The notes beneath the pieces were generated by a model, which was given only the letters and a program-made list of their open reading frames with translations, was not told the DNA's origin and ran no database searches. Position numbers and translations under genes: made by a program. DNA of 13,006 nucleotides from Candidatus Latescibacterota bacterium. Lineage in GTDB: Bacteria; Latescibacterota; UBA2968; UBA8231. The DNA lies in NCBI GenBank assembly GCA_022825185.1, contig JAJDYK010000253.1, forward strand, positions 1 to 13,006, in the 5' to 3' direction. Below, one piece after another: positions 6,791 through 13,006 of the stretch (positions are counted from its first letter, which is position 1; each line of letters begins with the position of its first letter).

Positions 6791-8081
6791 GTTTTCTGCC
6801 GACTTGCTCGTCCGCCAAGGACGCCTCATCGACCCAGCCAACGGCACCGATGCCCTAGGAGACATCCTCATCCGCCAAGGGAAAATAGTCGAGTCGGCCC
6901 CGAATCTCCCGGCACCTCCAGACGTGCCCGTCCTGACGGCCACCGGCTTAGTCGTCGCCCCAGGTTTCATCGACATCCATACCCATCTCCGCGAACCGGG
7001 TTACGAACACAAGGAGACCATTCAGAGCGGCACCGCAGCGGCCGCGGCGGGCGGCATCTGCGCAGTGGCCGCCATGCCCAATACCGACCCTCCCCCGGAC
7101 AGCAGCGATCATTTGCAGTTAATGCTCGAGCGGGCACAAACAGCCGTAGTGCGCTACTACCCAATCGCCTGTGTGACTGTGGCCCGCCGAGGGAGCGGGT
7201 CGCTCGCCCCTCTTGAAGAATTGGCGAAATTGGGCGCGGTGGCCTTTTCCGACGACGGCGATCCCATCGAAGACGAGGCTTTGATGCGCCGCGCCCTCGA
7301 AATTGCCCGCGACCTCGACCGGCCCCTCTTCCCGCACGAAGAGGTCAAGTCGCTTACGGCAGGCGGTTGTATGCACGCAGGAGAAGTGGCAGCGCGCCTC
7401 GGTGTCAAGGGGATGCCAGCCGCAGGTGAGGAGGAAATGGTCGCCCGCGATATAGAACTTGTCCGCCAGACCGGTGGCCCTTTGCACATCGCCCACATCA
7501 GCACGGCCGGCACCGCGCAATTGGTCCGACGCGCCAAGGCCGACGGCCTGCCTGTGACCTGCGAGGTGCTGCCCCACCACTTCGTACTCACCGACCGCGA
7601 GGTCGAGCGCCAAGGCACGGCCGCCAAGATGAGCCCTCCGCTGCGCGAGGCCGCCGATGTCGAGGCCATGCTCGCAGGGCTAGCCGATGGCACCATAGAA
7701 GTCATTGCGACCGACCACGCACCGCATACGGCCGCGGAAAAAACCCAACCCCTAACCCAAGCTCCCATGGGCATTGTCGGCCTAGAGACGGCCATCGGCC
7801 TCACCCTGACCTATTTGGTGGACCGCGTTTTGCCCCTGCACGAGGCCATCACGCGCTGGACCTGTAACCCAGCGCGCATCTTGCGCCTGCCCGGGGGGGC
7901 GCTCACTCCGGGGATGCCTGGGGATTTAACCCTCCTCGACCTAACGCGCGAATGGGAGGTCGTCCCCGCGCACTTCCGCTCCAAATCGCGGAACACTCCC
8001 TTTGCAGGTTACCACCTAAAGGGCAAGGCCGTGGCCACCATCGTCGGCGGCCAGATTGTCTATAGCGAGTTGGCCGCTTAA
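6783..8081 (+). CDS. pyrC: Dihydroorotase, type I
   Basis: The 432-residue amidohydrolase has the type I dihydroorotase pattern: PGFIDIHTHLREPG with zinc ligands H66 and H68 and substrate Arg70, N100, FSDDGD (155-160) supplying the bridging Asp, H185, HIAHIST with H238, and TDHAPH (310-315) with catalytic D311. The RNTPFAGYHLKGK segment near the C-terminus is also typical. All expected metal and catalytic positions are filled, so this looks like an active enzyme and not the inactive pyrC-like partner of some carbamoyltransferases. It interconverts carbamoyl aspartate and dihydroorotate in pyrimidine synthesis. pyrB, its common neighbour, is absent. The ATG lies inside the end of the ATPase gene (8 nt overlap), implying translational coupling. 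The stop shares bases with that of the convergent rnhB gene. Confidence 0.96.
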   Translation: MSKFSADLLVRQGRLIDPANGTDALGDILIRQGKIVESAPNLPAPPDVPVLTATGLVVAPGFIDIHTHLREPGYEHKETIQSGTAAAAAGGICAVAAMPNTDPPPDSSDHLQLMLERAQTAVVRYYPIACVTVARRGSGSLAPLEELAKLGAVAFSDDGDPIEDEALMRRALEIARDLDRPLFPHEEVKSLTAGGCMHAGEVAARLGVKGMPAAGEEEMVARDIELVRQTGGPLHIAHISTAGTAQLVRRAKADGLPVTCEVLPHHFVLTDREVERQGTAAKMSPPLREAADVEAMLAGLADGTIEVIATDHAPHTAAEKTQPLTQAPMGIVGLETAIGLTLTYLVDRVLPLHEAITRWTCNPARILRLPGGALTPGMPGDLTLLDLTREWEVVPAHFRSKSRNTPFAGYHLKGKAVATIVGGQIVYSELAA

Positions 8082-9421
8082 TCGAGAGGCTTGAACGCGT
8101 CCGGCCAATGCTCAATTTCTGCGTCGGCCGCGTGCAGCCACACGGCGATCACGTCGAAGCGGCAGACCGTATCGGCGGCGCGGTATTGGAGATAGTGCCG
8201 GGCAGTCCGCGTCAGACGCTGCCGCTTGGCGCGATCCACCCTTTGTTCGGGGCGAGATGAGCGCTGGCTGGTCTTTACCTCGACAAAAACCAATTCGCCC
8301 TTCTCTTCAGCCACCAAGTCGATCTCGCCACCAGCAGCGCGATAGCGACGCTCCTGTATCCGATAGCCCCGTTCTTCCAGATAGGCCGCGGCCGCTGCTT
8401 CGCCCCGCCGCCCGATGTCCCCTAGCTTGTCGCGCTGCTCCCGATAGACCCCTCTCAGAGCCGTCAGTTCATCGGCGACCAAATCGGCGGCGGCCTCCTT
8501 TACCAACTGTCCCAACTGCTCTAGCTCGGCGAGGTTGGCGCAGTCGTATATCCCCTCCTCAAAAGAGAGAAAAAGCTCCGAGCGCGGCTCGGCGATTCGC
8601 GCAGCCACCGGGCCGAAACTGCGGCGATGCAATGGGCAAGGTCCATGGGCATCAAGTGCGGCTAAGTGCGCGGCACTGCCGTAGCCCTTGTGCGCGGCAA
8701 ACCCGTATTCGGGATAGCGGACGTCGCATTCGCACATCAGGCGGTCGCGGTGTACTTTGGCCACGATTGAGGCTGCGGCAATCGACAGCGAACGAGCGTC
8801 TCCGTCGATGATGGCTTGCTCGGGATAGGGACTACGCGCCGGCAGGTGCCCGTCGATCAGCACTCGGTCGGGCGGGGAGTTCAAATTATCCAGCGCCAAG
8901 CGCATGGCCTTGAGCGAGGCTTGTAGAATGTTCAACTGGTCGATCTCCTCGGCCTCGACTTGTCCTATTCCCACAGACAGGGCCTTGTCCGCGATCTCCT
9001 CGTACAGAGATTCGCGCTGGGTCCGCGACAGCTTCTTGGAATCGTCGATCTTGGCGATGGCACAATCCGGCGACAAAACGACCGCAGCGGCCACCACAGG
9101 CCCCGCCAAGCAGCCGCGCCCCGCCTCATCGACACCAGCTACTCGATGCACCCCTTGTGCCCAAAGATGCCGTTCAAAGTGCAAGAGCCGCTCTCGCCGT
9201 TGGGACTCTGCCTGCTCCCGCGCATCGCGCCGCCGCCGCTCAACCACCAAGCGCCGGACGCCGACGCGGCGATCTTTTTCGAGCACGGCCCAACCCGGAT
9301 CGCCGCTTTCCCACTCCGTCACCTGTGCGCGTATCTGGGCAATCGTCATTCCGGCAAGTTCGGTCGCAGCGTCCCGCTCCCAGGAACGGCTCGTGCCGCC
9401 AAGCGTTTCATCTATTGACAT
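8078..9421 (-). CDS. rnhB: RNase HII fused to a YraN (UPF0102) nuclease-fold domain
   Basis: One 447-residue frame carries two proteins usually encoded separately. Residues 25-85 resemble the N-terminal extension of Bacillus-type RNase HII. The RNase HII core follows, with GVDEAGRG (D98, E99), DSKKLS, LIDG (D190), DGDARS (D208), SIAAASIVAKVHRD, KGYGS and HRRSFGPV. It nicks DNA at misincorporated ribonucleotides and RNA-DNA hybrids. A helical, acidic linker (about 276-334) leads to a YraN domain with GRRGEAAAAAYL, GGEIDLV (E366, D368) and FVEVKT (E381, K383), a PD-(D/E)xK-like arrangement of unknown function. ATG 9421 has a weak AGGT upstream; ATG 9349 (residue 25) matches the homologous start better and remains possible. 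The stop interlocks with pyrC in TTAA. Confidence 0.93.
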   Translation of the reverse strand: MSIDETLGGTSRSWERDAATELAGMTIAQIRAQVTEWESGDPGWAVLEKDRRVGVRRLVVERRRRDAREQAESQRRERLLHFERHLWAQGVHRVAGVDEAGRGCLAGPVVAAAVVLSPDCAIAKIDDSKKLSRTQRESLYEEIADKALSVGIGQVEAEEIDQLNILQASLKAMRLALDNLNSPPDRVLIDGHLPARSPYPEQAIIDGDARSLSIAAASIVAKVHRDRLMCECDVRYPEYGFAAHKGYGSAAHLAALDAHGPCPLHRRSFGPVAARIAEPRSELFLSFEEGIYDCANLAELEQLGQLVKEAAADLVADELTALRGVYREQRDKLGDIGRRGEAAAAAYLEERGYRIQERRYRAAGGEIDLVAEEKGELVFVEVKTSQRSSRPEQRVDRAKRQRLTRTARHYLQYRAADTVCRFDVIAVWLHAADAEIEHWPDAFKPLD

Positions 9422-9442
9422 TGGGTATCGACCTAGTATATT
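9415..9442 (+). promoter_or_regulatory. Sigma70-type promoter for the small exported protein
   Basis: The plus strand reads a perfect TTGACA (9415-9420), a 16 bp spacer and TATATT (9437-9442). Transcription should start near 9449, leaving about 23 nt of leader containing a strong Shine-Dalgarno. The -35 box covers the ATG (9421) of the divergent rnhB gene. Confidence 0.7.
9435..9440 (-). promoter_or_regulatory. Candidate -10 element for rnhB-yraN
   Basis: The minus strand reads TATACT, overlapping the plus-strand -10 almost completely. A start about 7 nt downstream would fall near 9428, just before ATG 9421, giving a near-leaderless message. The -35 region (TCCTCT at 17 bp) is poor, so this is tentative. 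Confidence 0.3.
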
Positions 9443-9456
9443 TGCGAAAAGCTACC

Positions 9457-9464
9457 AAGAGGAG
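9457..9464 (+). promoter_or_regulatory. Strong Shine-Dalgarno setting the start at 9472
   Basis: AAGAGGAG ends 7 nt before ATG 9472. It is the strongest ribosome binding site in the window and decides this start over a longer frame opening at 9157. Confidence 0.8.
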
Positions 9465-9471
9465 CCTTAAC

Positions 9472-10056
9472 ATGAAGCGCTACACGGCGTTAGTTGCCTG
9501 CATTTGCCTCGTTTTGCAGCCCGTCATGGCCCTCGCAGAGACGGAACCGGCACCTATCGCCGGGGCAGATACCCGCCTCTATCTGGCCGATGGCAGCTTG
9601 GTGGAAGGCAATCTAATCGAAAAAGACCAAGATCTGATCATCATGCGCGTCAATGACAAGATCTTCACTTTTGATAAGACCGAAATCGACAAGATTATTA
9701 CCCTCGAATCGCTGGGTGGAGGTGCCCAAACGATTTCGGTGACCGAGTTTCCCTACATCAGTTTTCTCGGGGGCGCTCTTGCCTTTAGCATACTCTCTTG
9801 GCTGCAATTCGACCGGGCTTCCGACAAAGAAACCGATGCGAACACCAACCGTACCCACGGCCTGTCAGACCGCGCCCAAAAGCTCGAGGACGAAGCAGAT
9901 CGCGCCCGCCTCTATGGCTGGTCCACCGCAGCGCTCGCCGTCGGCAGCTTCGGGGTGGCCCTGATCCCGCGCAAAACCACCCGCCGCATCTTTCCCGAGC
10001 TCAGTTTTCACGACGGCGAGCCGCGCGTCGGCGTATCCTACGTCTATTCGTTCTGA
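9472..10056 (+). CDS. Unrecognised exported/membrane protein with Sm-like beta segment
   Basis: I do not recognise a named family. The 194-residue product begins with a signal peptide (MKRYTAL, hydrophobic to residue 19, likely cut after ALA at 20-22). Residues 35-78 ([19 protein letters not shown] onward, ending [15 protein letters not shown]) have the look of a small beta-barrel: DGS turn, alternating strands and a closing hydrophobic strand. A hydrophobic segment (94-112) is followed by a charged, possibly coiled stretch (113-146) and a second hydrophobic segment (147-165). The tail ends VGVSYVYSF, with a C-terminal aromatic Phe. This could be an inner-membrane hairpin with periplasmic ends or an envelope protein with a beta-type C-terminus. 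The promoter and Shine-Dalgarno are strong, suggesting good expression. It converges on aroQ with a 13 nt overlap. Confidence 0.8.
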   Translation: MKRYTALVACICLVLQPVMALAETEPAPIAGADTRLYLADGSLVEGNLIEKDQDLIIMRVNDKIFTFDKTEIDKIITLESLGGGAQTISVTEFPYISFLGGALAFSILSWLQFDRASDKETDANTNRTHGLSDRAQKLEDEADRARLYGWSTAALAVGSFGVALIPRKTTRRIFPELSFHDGEPRVGVSYVYSF

Positions 10057-10496
10057 GCGCCTTCCGCACCCCTCAGGTGATGCACCAAAGCCTCTAGCCC
10101 GAGCACGTAGCTAAAACCGCCAAACCCAGCGATTTGCCCCAAACAGACGGGCGCGATAACTGAGTGCTGGCGAAACGATTCCCGGGCGTGGACATTGGAC
10201 AAATGCACCTCGACGGTCGGCAGCCCCTTGGCCGCCACGGCGTCGCGCAGGGCAAGGCTATAGTGGGTAAAGGCCCCTGGATTGAACACCAAACCCTGCT
10301 CTTCGGCTTGGTGCAAAGCGTCGATTAGCGCACCCTCGCTATTGGATTGGCAGCAGCGCACCTGCACCCCGAGCCGCTGCGCGTGAGTGGCGATCAACGC
10401 GTTGATCTCGGTCAAGGTCTCCCGACCATATACCTCGGGCTCGCGCGTTCCTAGCAAGTTGAGATTAGGTCCGTGTAGGACTAGGATACTAGTCAA
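10044..10496 (-). CDS. aroQ: 3-dehydroquinate dehydratase, type II
   Basis: The protein (150 residues from TTG 10496) has the type II signature: [21 protein letters not shown] with catalytic Tyr23 and loop Arg18, QSNSEG (50-55), [10 protein letters not shown] (71-80) with N72 and catalytic H78, D85, and [17 protein letters not shown] with H98 and R109. It converts 3-dehydroquinate to 3-dehydroshikimate and forms a dodecamer in known members. The TTG start is chosen because GGAGGT sits 4 nt upstream and the N-terminus then has family length. A GTG at 10508 would add four residues but leave that Shine-Dalgarno inside the gene. The gene overlaps the end of prmA by 8 nt and is last in the dnaJ-mrp-prmA-aroQ run. 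No other shikimate gene is nearby. Confidence 0.95.
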   Translation of the reverse strand: MTSILVLHGPNLNLLGTREPEVYGRETLTEINALIATHAQRLGVQVRCCQSNSEGALIDALHQAEEQGLVFNPGAFTHYSLALRDAVAAKGLPTVEVHLSNVHARESFRQHSVIAPVCLGQIAGFGGFSYVLGLEALVHHLRGAEGAQNE

Positions 10497-11370
10497 ATTG
10501 ACCTCCACTGTTTCGCGCTACCACGCATATCCACGCCCCTTTTGCCAAAATTGTATCGACCTCTAATTTAGCTTCTGTGACCCAGCGGCAAAACGCTGCT
10601 TCTTCCCGCGCCAGCAACCCCGAAAACGCGATCCGGCCATCCGCGGCCAGCAAGCCGCGCAAAGGGGCCAAAAGGGGCCGCAGCACATGGCTTTGAATGT
10701 TGGCCAAGACCAAGTCAAAGGGCCTTTCCGCAACGGCCTCCACTCCCCCCAGCCGCACTTCGACTTGCTCAGAGTCGATGCGGTTGTGCGCCAAGTTTTC
10801 CCGCGCATTGGCCACGGCCTGCTCGTCAATATCCACGGCGAGCACCGGCCCGGCCCCTAGCAGCGCGGCGGCAATGCTGAGAATGCCGCTACCCGTCCCC
10901 AAGTCCAGACAGCGCATTCCGGGACGCAGACAGCGCTCCAATGCCTGCAAGCAAAGCTGGGTCGATTCGTGCCCACCCGTGCCAAAGGCCATTTGGGGAT
11001 CTATGCGCACGGCGATTTGGCCCTCGACTAGCTCGACCGGAATCCACGAAGGGTGGACGACGATCTGCTCGGTGGCCCACACCGGCGCAAAAAATCGCTT
11101 CCACTCGGCCTCCCAATCCTGTTCCTCCACACACTCGGTACCTATCGGCGACGCCAAGCCGAGCGCGGCAAGCCTACGCGTCAACTCGCGCCGAATCCCA
11201 GCCAAATCGCGCGCTGGCTCGGCTGCAAAATACGCGCTCAACTGAGTCCGTTCCCCCACTTCCTCGGCCTGCAGGCCGCAGCTACCCAACTCGTATGCCC
11301 ACGCGCTCACGTCCTCGGCACAGGCCGCAGGCACCTCCAGCCGCAAGCAGTGCCAAGACCGCTTACTCAC
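10489..11370 (-). CDS. prmA: Ribosomal protein L11 lysine methyltransferase
   Basis: From GTG 11370 the protein has 293 residues, the normal PrmA length. The N-terminal substrate-recognition domain opens with [11 protein letters not shown] and runs to [13 protein letters not shown] near 86-98. The linker-edge motif [15 protein letters not shown] (124-138) is a PrmA hallmark. SAM-binding motif I is [12 protein letters not shown] (154-165), the acidic motif is AVDID (178-182), and ANIQSHVL (223-230) forms the catalytic-site motif. PrmA trimethylates lysines and the N-terminus of ribosomal protein L11. An extension up to 11544 is open but would add 58 residues lying wholly over mrp; I reject it. 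GTG 11370 overlaps the mrp stop by 8 nt, with GGAGG only 3 nt away, so re-initiation is likely. Confidence 0.94.
   Translation of the reverse strand: MSKRSWHCLRLEVPAACAEDVSAWAYELGSCGLQAEEVGERTQLSAYFAAEPARDLAGIRRELTRRLAALGLASPIGTECVEEQDWEAEWKRFFAPVWATEQIVVHPSWIPVELVEGQIAVRIDPQMAFGTGGHESTQLCLQALERCLRPGMRCLDLGTGSGILSIAAALLGAGPVLAVDIDEQAVANARENLAHNRIDSEQVEVRLGGVEAVAERPFDLVLANIQSHVLRPLLAPLRGLLAADGRIAFSGLLAREEAAFCRWVTEAKLEVDTILAKGAWICVVARNSGGQFD
10501..10506 (-). promoter_or_regulatory. Shine-Dalgarno favouring the TTG start of aroQ
   Basis: GGAGGT on the minus strand lies inside the last codons of prmA, 4 nt before TTG 10496. It supports the shorter aroQ start over GTG 10508, whose own upstream sequence has no such match. 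Confidence 0.55.
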
Positions 11371-12136
11371 TGGCCTCCAAGCGGCGTAACTCGGCGACGA
11401 GCCCTTCGCCGATTGCGGCGAAAAGCGGATTGGGATCAGCCCGTCCTTCATCCCCGCTCTGGCGGATTGCAGCCGAGAGAGGTAACTCACCCAAGAAGGG
11501 CAACCCCAACCGTTCCGCAGCTTCGGCTCCCCCTCCGCATCCAAAAATCTCGTGGCGTTGGCCGCATTGGCTGCACAGGTAATAGCTCATGTTTTCGACG
11601 ATTCCGAGGATATCTACCTCGACCTTGGAAAACATGGCGATGCCCCGCTCCACATCCTCCAGCGCCACGCTCTGCGGAGTGGTCACGATCAAGGCACCAG
11701 ACAGGGCCACGGCCTGACTCAAGGTAAGCGGCACATCGCCAGTGCCGGGCGGCAGATCGATCAACAAATAGTCGAGCGGCCCCCACTCCACTTGATGCAA
11801 AAACTGCTGCAATGCCCGAGCCAAAAGCGGCCCCCGCCAGACCACGGGCGCGTCCTCGCCGGCGATAAAACCAATCGACATCAGGGCAACCCCGGCCTTG
11901 TACACCGGGCGCATGGTGCCCTCCTGCCCGGTTGCGGGCTGCTGCCTAACACCCATCATCAAGGGAATGCTCGGGCCGTAGATATCGGCGTCGAGCAGGC
12001 CGACGCGAGCCCCTTGGGCCGCCAGGCTCACGGCCAAGTTGATACTTACAGTCGATTTGCCCACGCCGCCCTTGGCACTGGCAATGGCGACGGTATGGCG
12101 CACTTGGGCTAAGGGGCCGGTTCGGGGAACGGACAA
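11363..12136 (-). CDS. mrp: Mrp/ApbC/NBP35-type P-loop ATPase, Fe-S cluster carrier
   Basis: The 257-residue protein has the Mrp deviant Walker A AKGGVGKST (21-29), LLDADIYGPSIPLMMG (47-62), IDLPPGTGD (126-134), VTTPQSVALEDVERG and the C188-x-x-C191 pair in YYLCSQCG, which bridges an Fe-S cluster between subunits in known members, followed by IFGCGGG. It delivers Fe-S clusters to apoproteins in the cytoplasm. The N-terminal DUF59 (MIP18-like) domain found in many Mrp proteins is missing, so this is the short form. The start is TTG at 12136 with AGG five bases upstream, 12 nt after the dnaJ stop. Cys200 within the FGxGGG segment is an extra cysteine that I would not expect; its meaning is unclear. 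Confidence 0.94.
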   Translation of the reverse strand: MSVPRTGPLAQVRHTVAIASAKGGVGKSTVSINLAVSLAAQGARVGLLDADIYGPSIPLMMGVRQQPATGQEGTMRPVYKAGVALMSIGFIAGEDAPVVWRGPLLARALQQFLHQVEWGPLDYLLIDLPPGTGDVPLTLSQAVALSGALIVTTPQSVALEDVERGIAMFSKVEVDILGIVENMSYYLCSQCGQRHEIFGCGGGAEAAERLGLPFLGELPLSAAIRQSGDEGRADPNPLFAAIGEGLVAELRRLEASE

Positions 12137-12148
12137 GCGTACCTGCTC

Positions 12149-13006
12149 TTAGGAGCCGAAGGCCTTGCGCACTTTGGCGAAGAAGCCTTCGCCCTCTTGG
12201 GCAACGCGCTCTTGTTCGAGTTCGGCGAGTTCAGTGAACAATTCGCGCTCTCGTCGGCTGAGGCCCTCGGGAGTCCACAAGACGACCTCGACTAGCTGGT
12301 CGCCGACACCGCGGCCGTTGACGTCCGGGATGCCCCGGCCACCCATGCGGAAGACGCGCCCTGATTGGGTGCCAGCGGGAATCTTCAACAGGGCCTTGCC
12401 GGACAAGGTCGAGACCTCTACTTCCGCACCTAGTGCAGCTTGGGCAAATCCCAAAGGCAATCGGTAGATCACGTGGTTGCCATCGCGAATAAAATAGTCG
12501 TGCTCTTTTTCTTCTATAAAAACCAAGCAATCCCCGGCCGGCCCCCCACGCGGCCCAACCTCACCTTGGTCGCGCAATGGAATGTAGTTGCCTTCTTGGA
12601 CGCCAGCGGGAATGCGCACCGTCAGAGTCGCTTGTCCGCGTTCGCGGCCCTCGCCTCGGCACTCTGGGCAGGGATTGGACACAATATGCCCTTCCCCTTC
12701 GCAGGTCGGACACGTCACCACGGTCATTGATGGGCCAAAGAGGGTACGCGCCATCTGTTGCACTTGGCCCTGCCCACCACAAGTGCCGCAGACCTTGCGG
12801 CCCGCTCCACTAGCCGCACCGGTTCCATCGCAGCTTTTGCAGCGCTGCAAGCGAGTCAAGGCAATGTTCTTTTCCACGCCCGTGGCGATTTCTTCTAGCG
12901 TCAAGGCCACCTTAATTTTTAAGTCGCGGCCTTTTGGCTTCGCCGACCCTCGCGACCGCCGACCGCCGCCGAAGAAGCTCTCGAAAATATCGCCGAAAAT
13001 GTCTTG
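12149..13006 (-). CDS. dnaJ: Chaperone DnaJ, C-terminal 285 residues (start lies beyond right edge)
   Basis: The frame is open to the window edge. The first visible residues QDIFGDIFESFFGGG and a basic stretch are the end of the Gly/Phe-rich region, so the J domain with its HPD motif lies outside. The zinc-binding domain has four intact CxxCxGxG repeats: CKSCDGTG, CGTCGGQG, CPTCEGEG and CPECRGEG, at visible residues 56, 73, 99 and 113. Substrate-binding C-terminal domains I and II follow, including KGRDLKIKVALTLEE before the zinc region and DVNGRGVGDQLVEV near the end. This is a class I DnaJ, the co-chaperone of DnaK. GTG at 12910 inside this frame is not the start, since typical DnaJ sequence continues upstream of it. 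mrp follows after 12 nt. Confidence 0.97.
   Translation of the reverse strand, partial: QDIFGDIFESFFGGGRRSRGSAKPKGRDLKIKVALTLEEIATGVEKNIALTRLQRCKSCDGTGAASGAGRKVCGTCGGQGQVQQMARTLFGPSMTVVTCPTCEGEGHIVSNPCPECRGEGRERGQATLTVRIPAGVQEGNYIPLRDQGEVGPRGGPAGDCLVFIEEKEHDYFIRDGNHVIYRLPLGFAQAALGAEVEVSTLSGKALLKIPAGTQSGRVFRMGGRGIPDVNGRGVGDQLVEVVLWTPEGLSRRERELFTELAELEQERVAQEGEGFFAKVRKAFGS

Noticed and set aside
7157..7804. 215-codon open frame antisense to pyrC
   Set aside because: Low-complexity shadow of a fully conserved dihydroorotase, with no recognisable domain.
9157..9471. Upstream extension of the plus-strand exported protein frame
   Set aside because: It lies antisense to rnhB, is Ala/Arg-rich with no family resemblance, and would bury a clear signal peptide and the AAGAGGAG site at 9457-9464.
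10050..10080. Possible terminator stem CTGAG/CTCAG between the exported protein and aroQ
   Set aside because: Only five base pairs around a loop of about 14 nt and no U-run on either strand.
11371..11544. 58-residue N-terminal extension of prmA
   Set aside because: Lies entirely within mrp in another frame, and PrmA homology begins at the GTG at 11370.
10941..11727. Long plus-strand frames over prmA and mrp
   Set aside because: Pro/Arg/Ser-rich translations without motifs. Both minus-strand genes are unambiguous.
1..13006. CRISPR, tRNA, mobile elements, toxin-antitoxin or defence genes
   Set aside because: No repeat-spacer pattern, cloverleaf, transposase, inverted repeats or small paired genes were seen. 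The only notable repeat is the Walker A coding pair inside the ATPase.

Overview
This 13 kb window is dense chromosomal housekeeping DNA from a GC-rich (roughly 60%) bacterium. A lipobox-bearing lipoprotein, a DedA membrane protein and a small signal-peptide protein suggest a diderm cell. The lineage cannot be fixed from the sequence. An IspD-IspF fusion, a fused tandem ECF ATPase and an RNase HII-YraN fusion together do not match a common model organism, so an uncultured or deep-branching phylum is plausible (low confidence). Known genes fill almost everything. The largest non-coding gap is about 157 bp, and I see no tRNA, rRNA, CRISPR array, insertion sequence or phage gene.

Layout: (1) 1-4926, minus strand, read right to left: lipoprotein alpha/beta hydrolase, DPM-type family 2 glycosyltransferase, queA, ispDF, a DedA protein, then rplM and the first codons of rpsI. 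Spacing is tight from the glycosyltransferase through dedA (3-27 bp gaps). A perfect TATAAT lies just before rplM. (2) 4927-5083, divergent control region with a good sigma70-type promoter on each strand. (3) 5084-8081, plus strand: a two-domain EcfA-type ATPase that overlaps a type I dihydroorotase (pyrC) by 8 nt. (4) 8078-9421, minus strand: RNase HII fused to a YraN-type nuclease domain. Its stop codon is interlocked with that of pyrC. (5) 9472-10056, plus strand: an unrecognised 194-residue exported or membrane protein with the best promoter and Shine-Dalgarno in the window. (6) 10044-13006, minus strand: dnaJ (5' end outside the window), mrp, prmA, aroQ, packed with a 12 nt gap and then two 8 nt overlaps, mostly with GTG/TTG starts.

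The genes cover several linked jobs. ispDF makes isoprenoid precursors, while the DPM-like glycosyltransferase and the DedA protein belong to families that use or recycle polyprenyl phosphate, which could be a functional theme for the left operon. queA, rplM, rpsI and prmA concern tRNA modification, ribosomes and ribosomal protein methylation. dnaJ and mrp concern protein folding and Fe-S delivery. pyrC and aroQ are single steps of pyrimidine and aromatic amino acid synthesis. The most unusual points are the RnhB-YraN fusion, an apparently leaderless ATPase transcript, the altered nucleophile elbow in the lipoprotein hydrolase, and the uncharacterised protein at 9472-10056. I found no clear novel multi-gene system.
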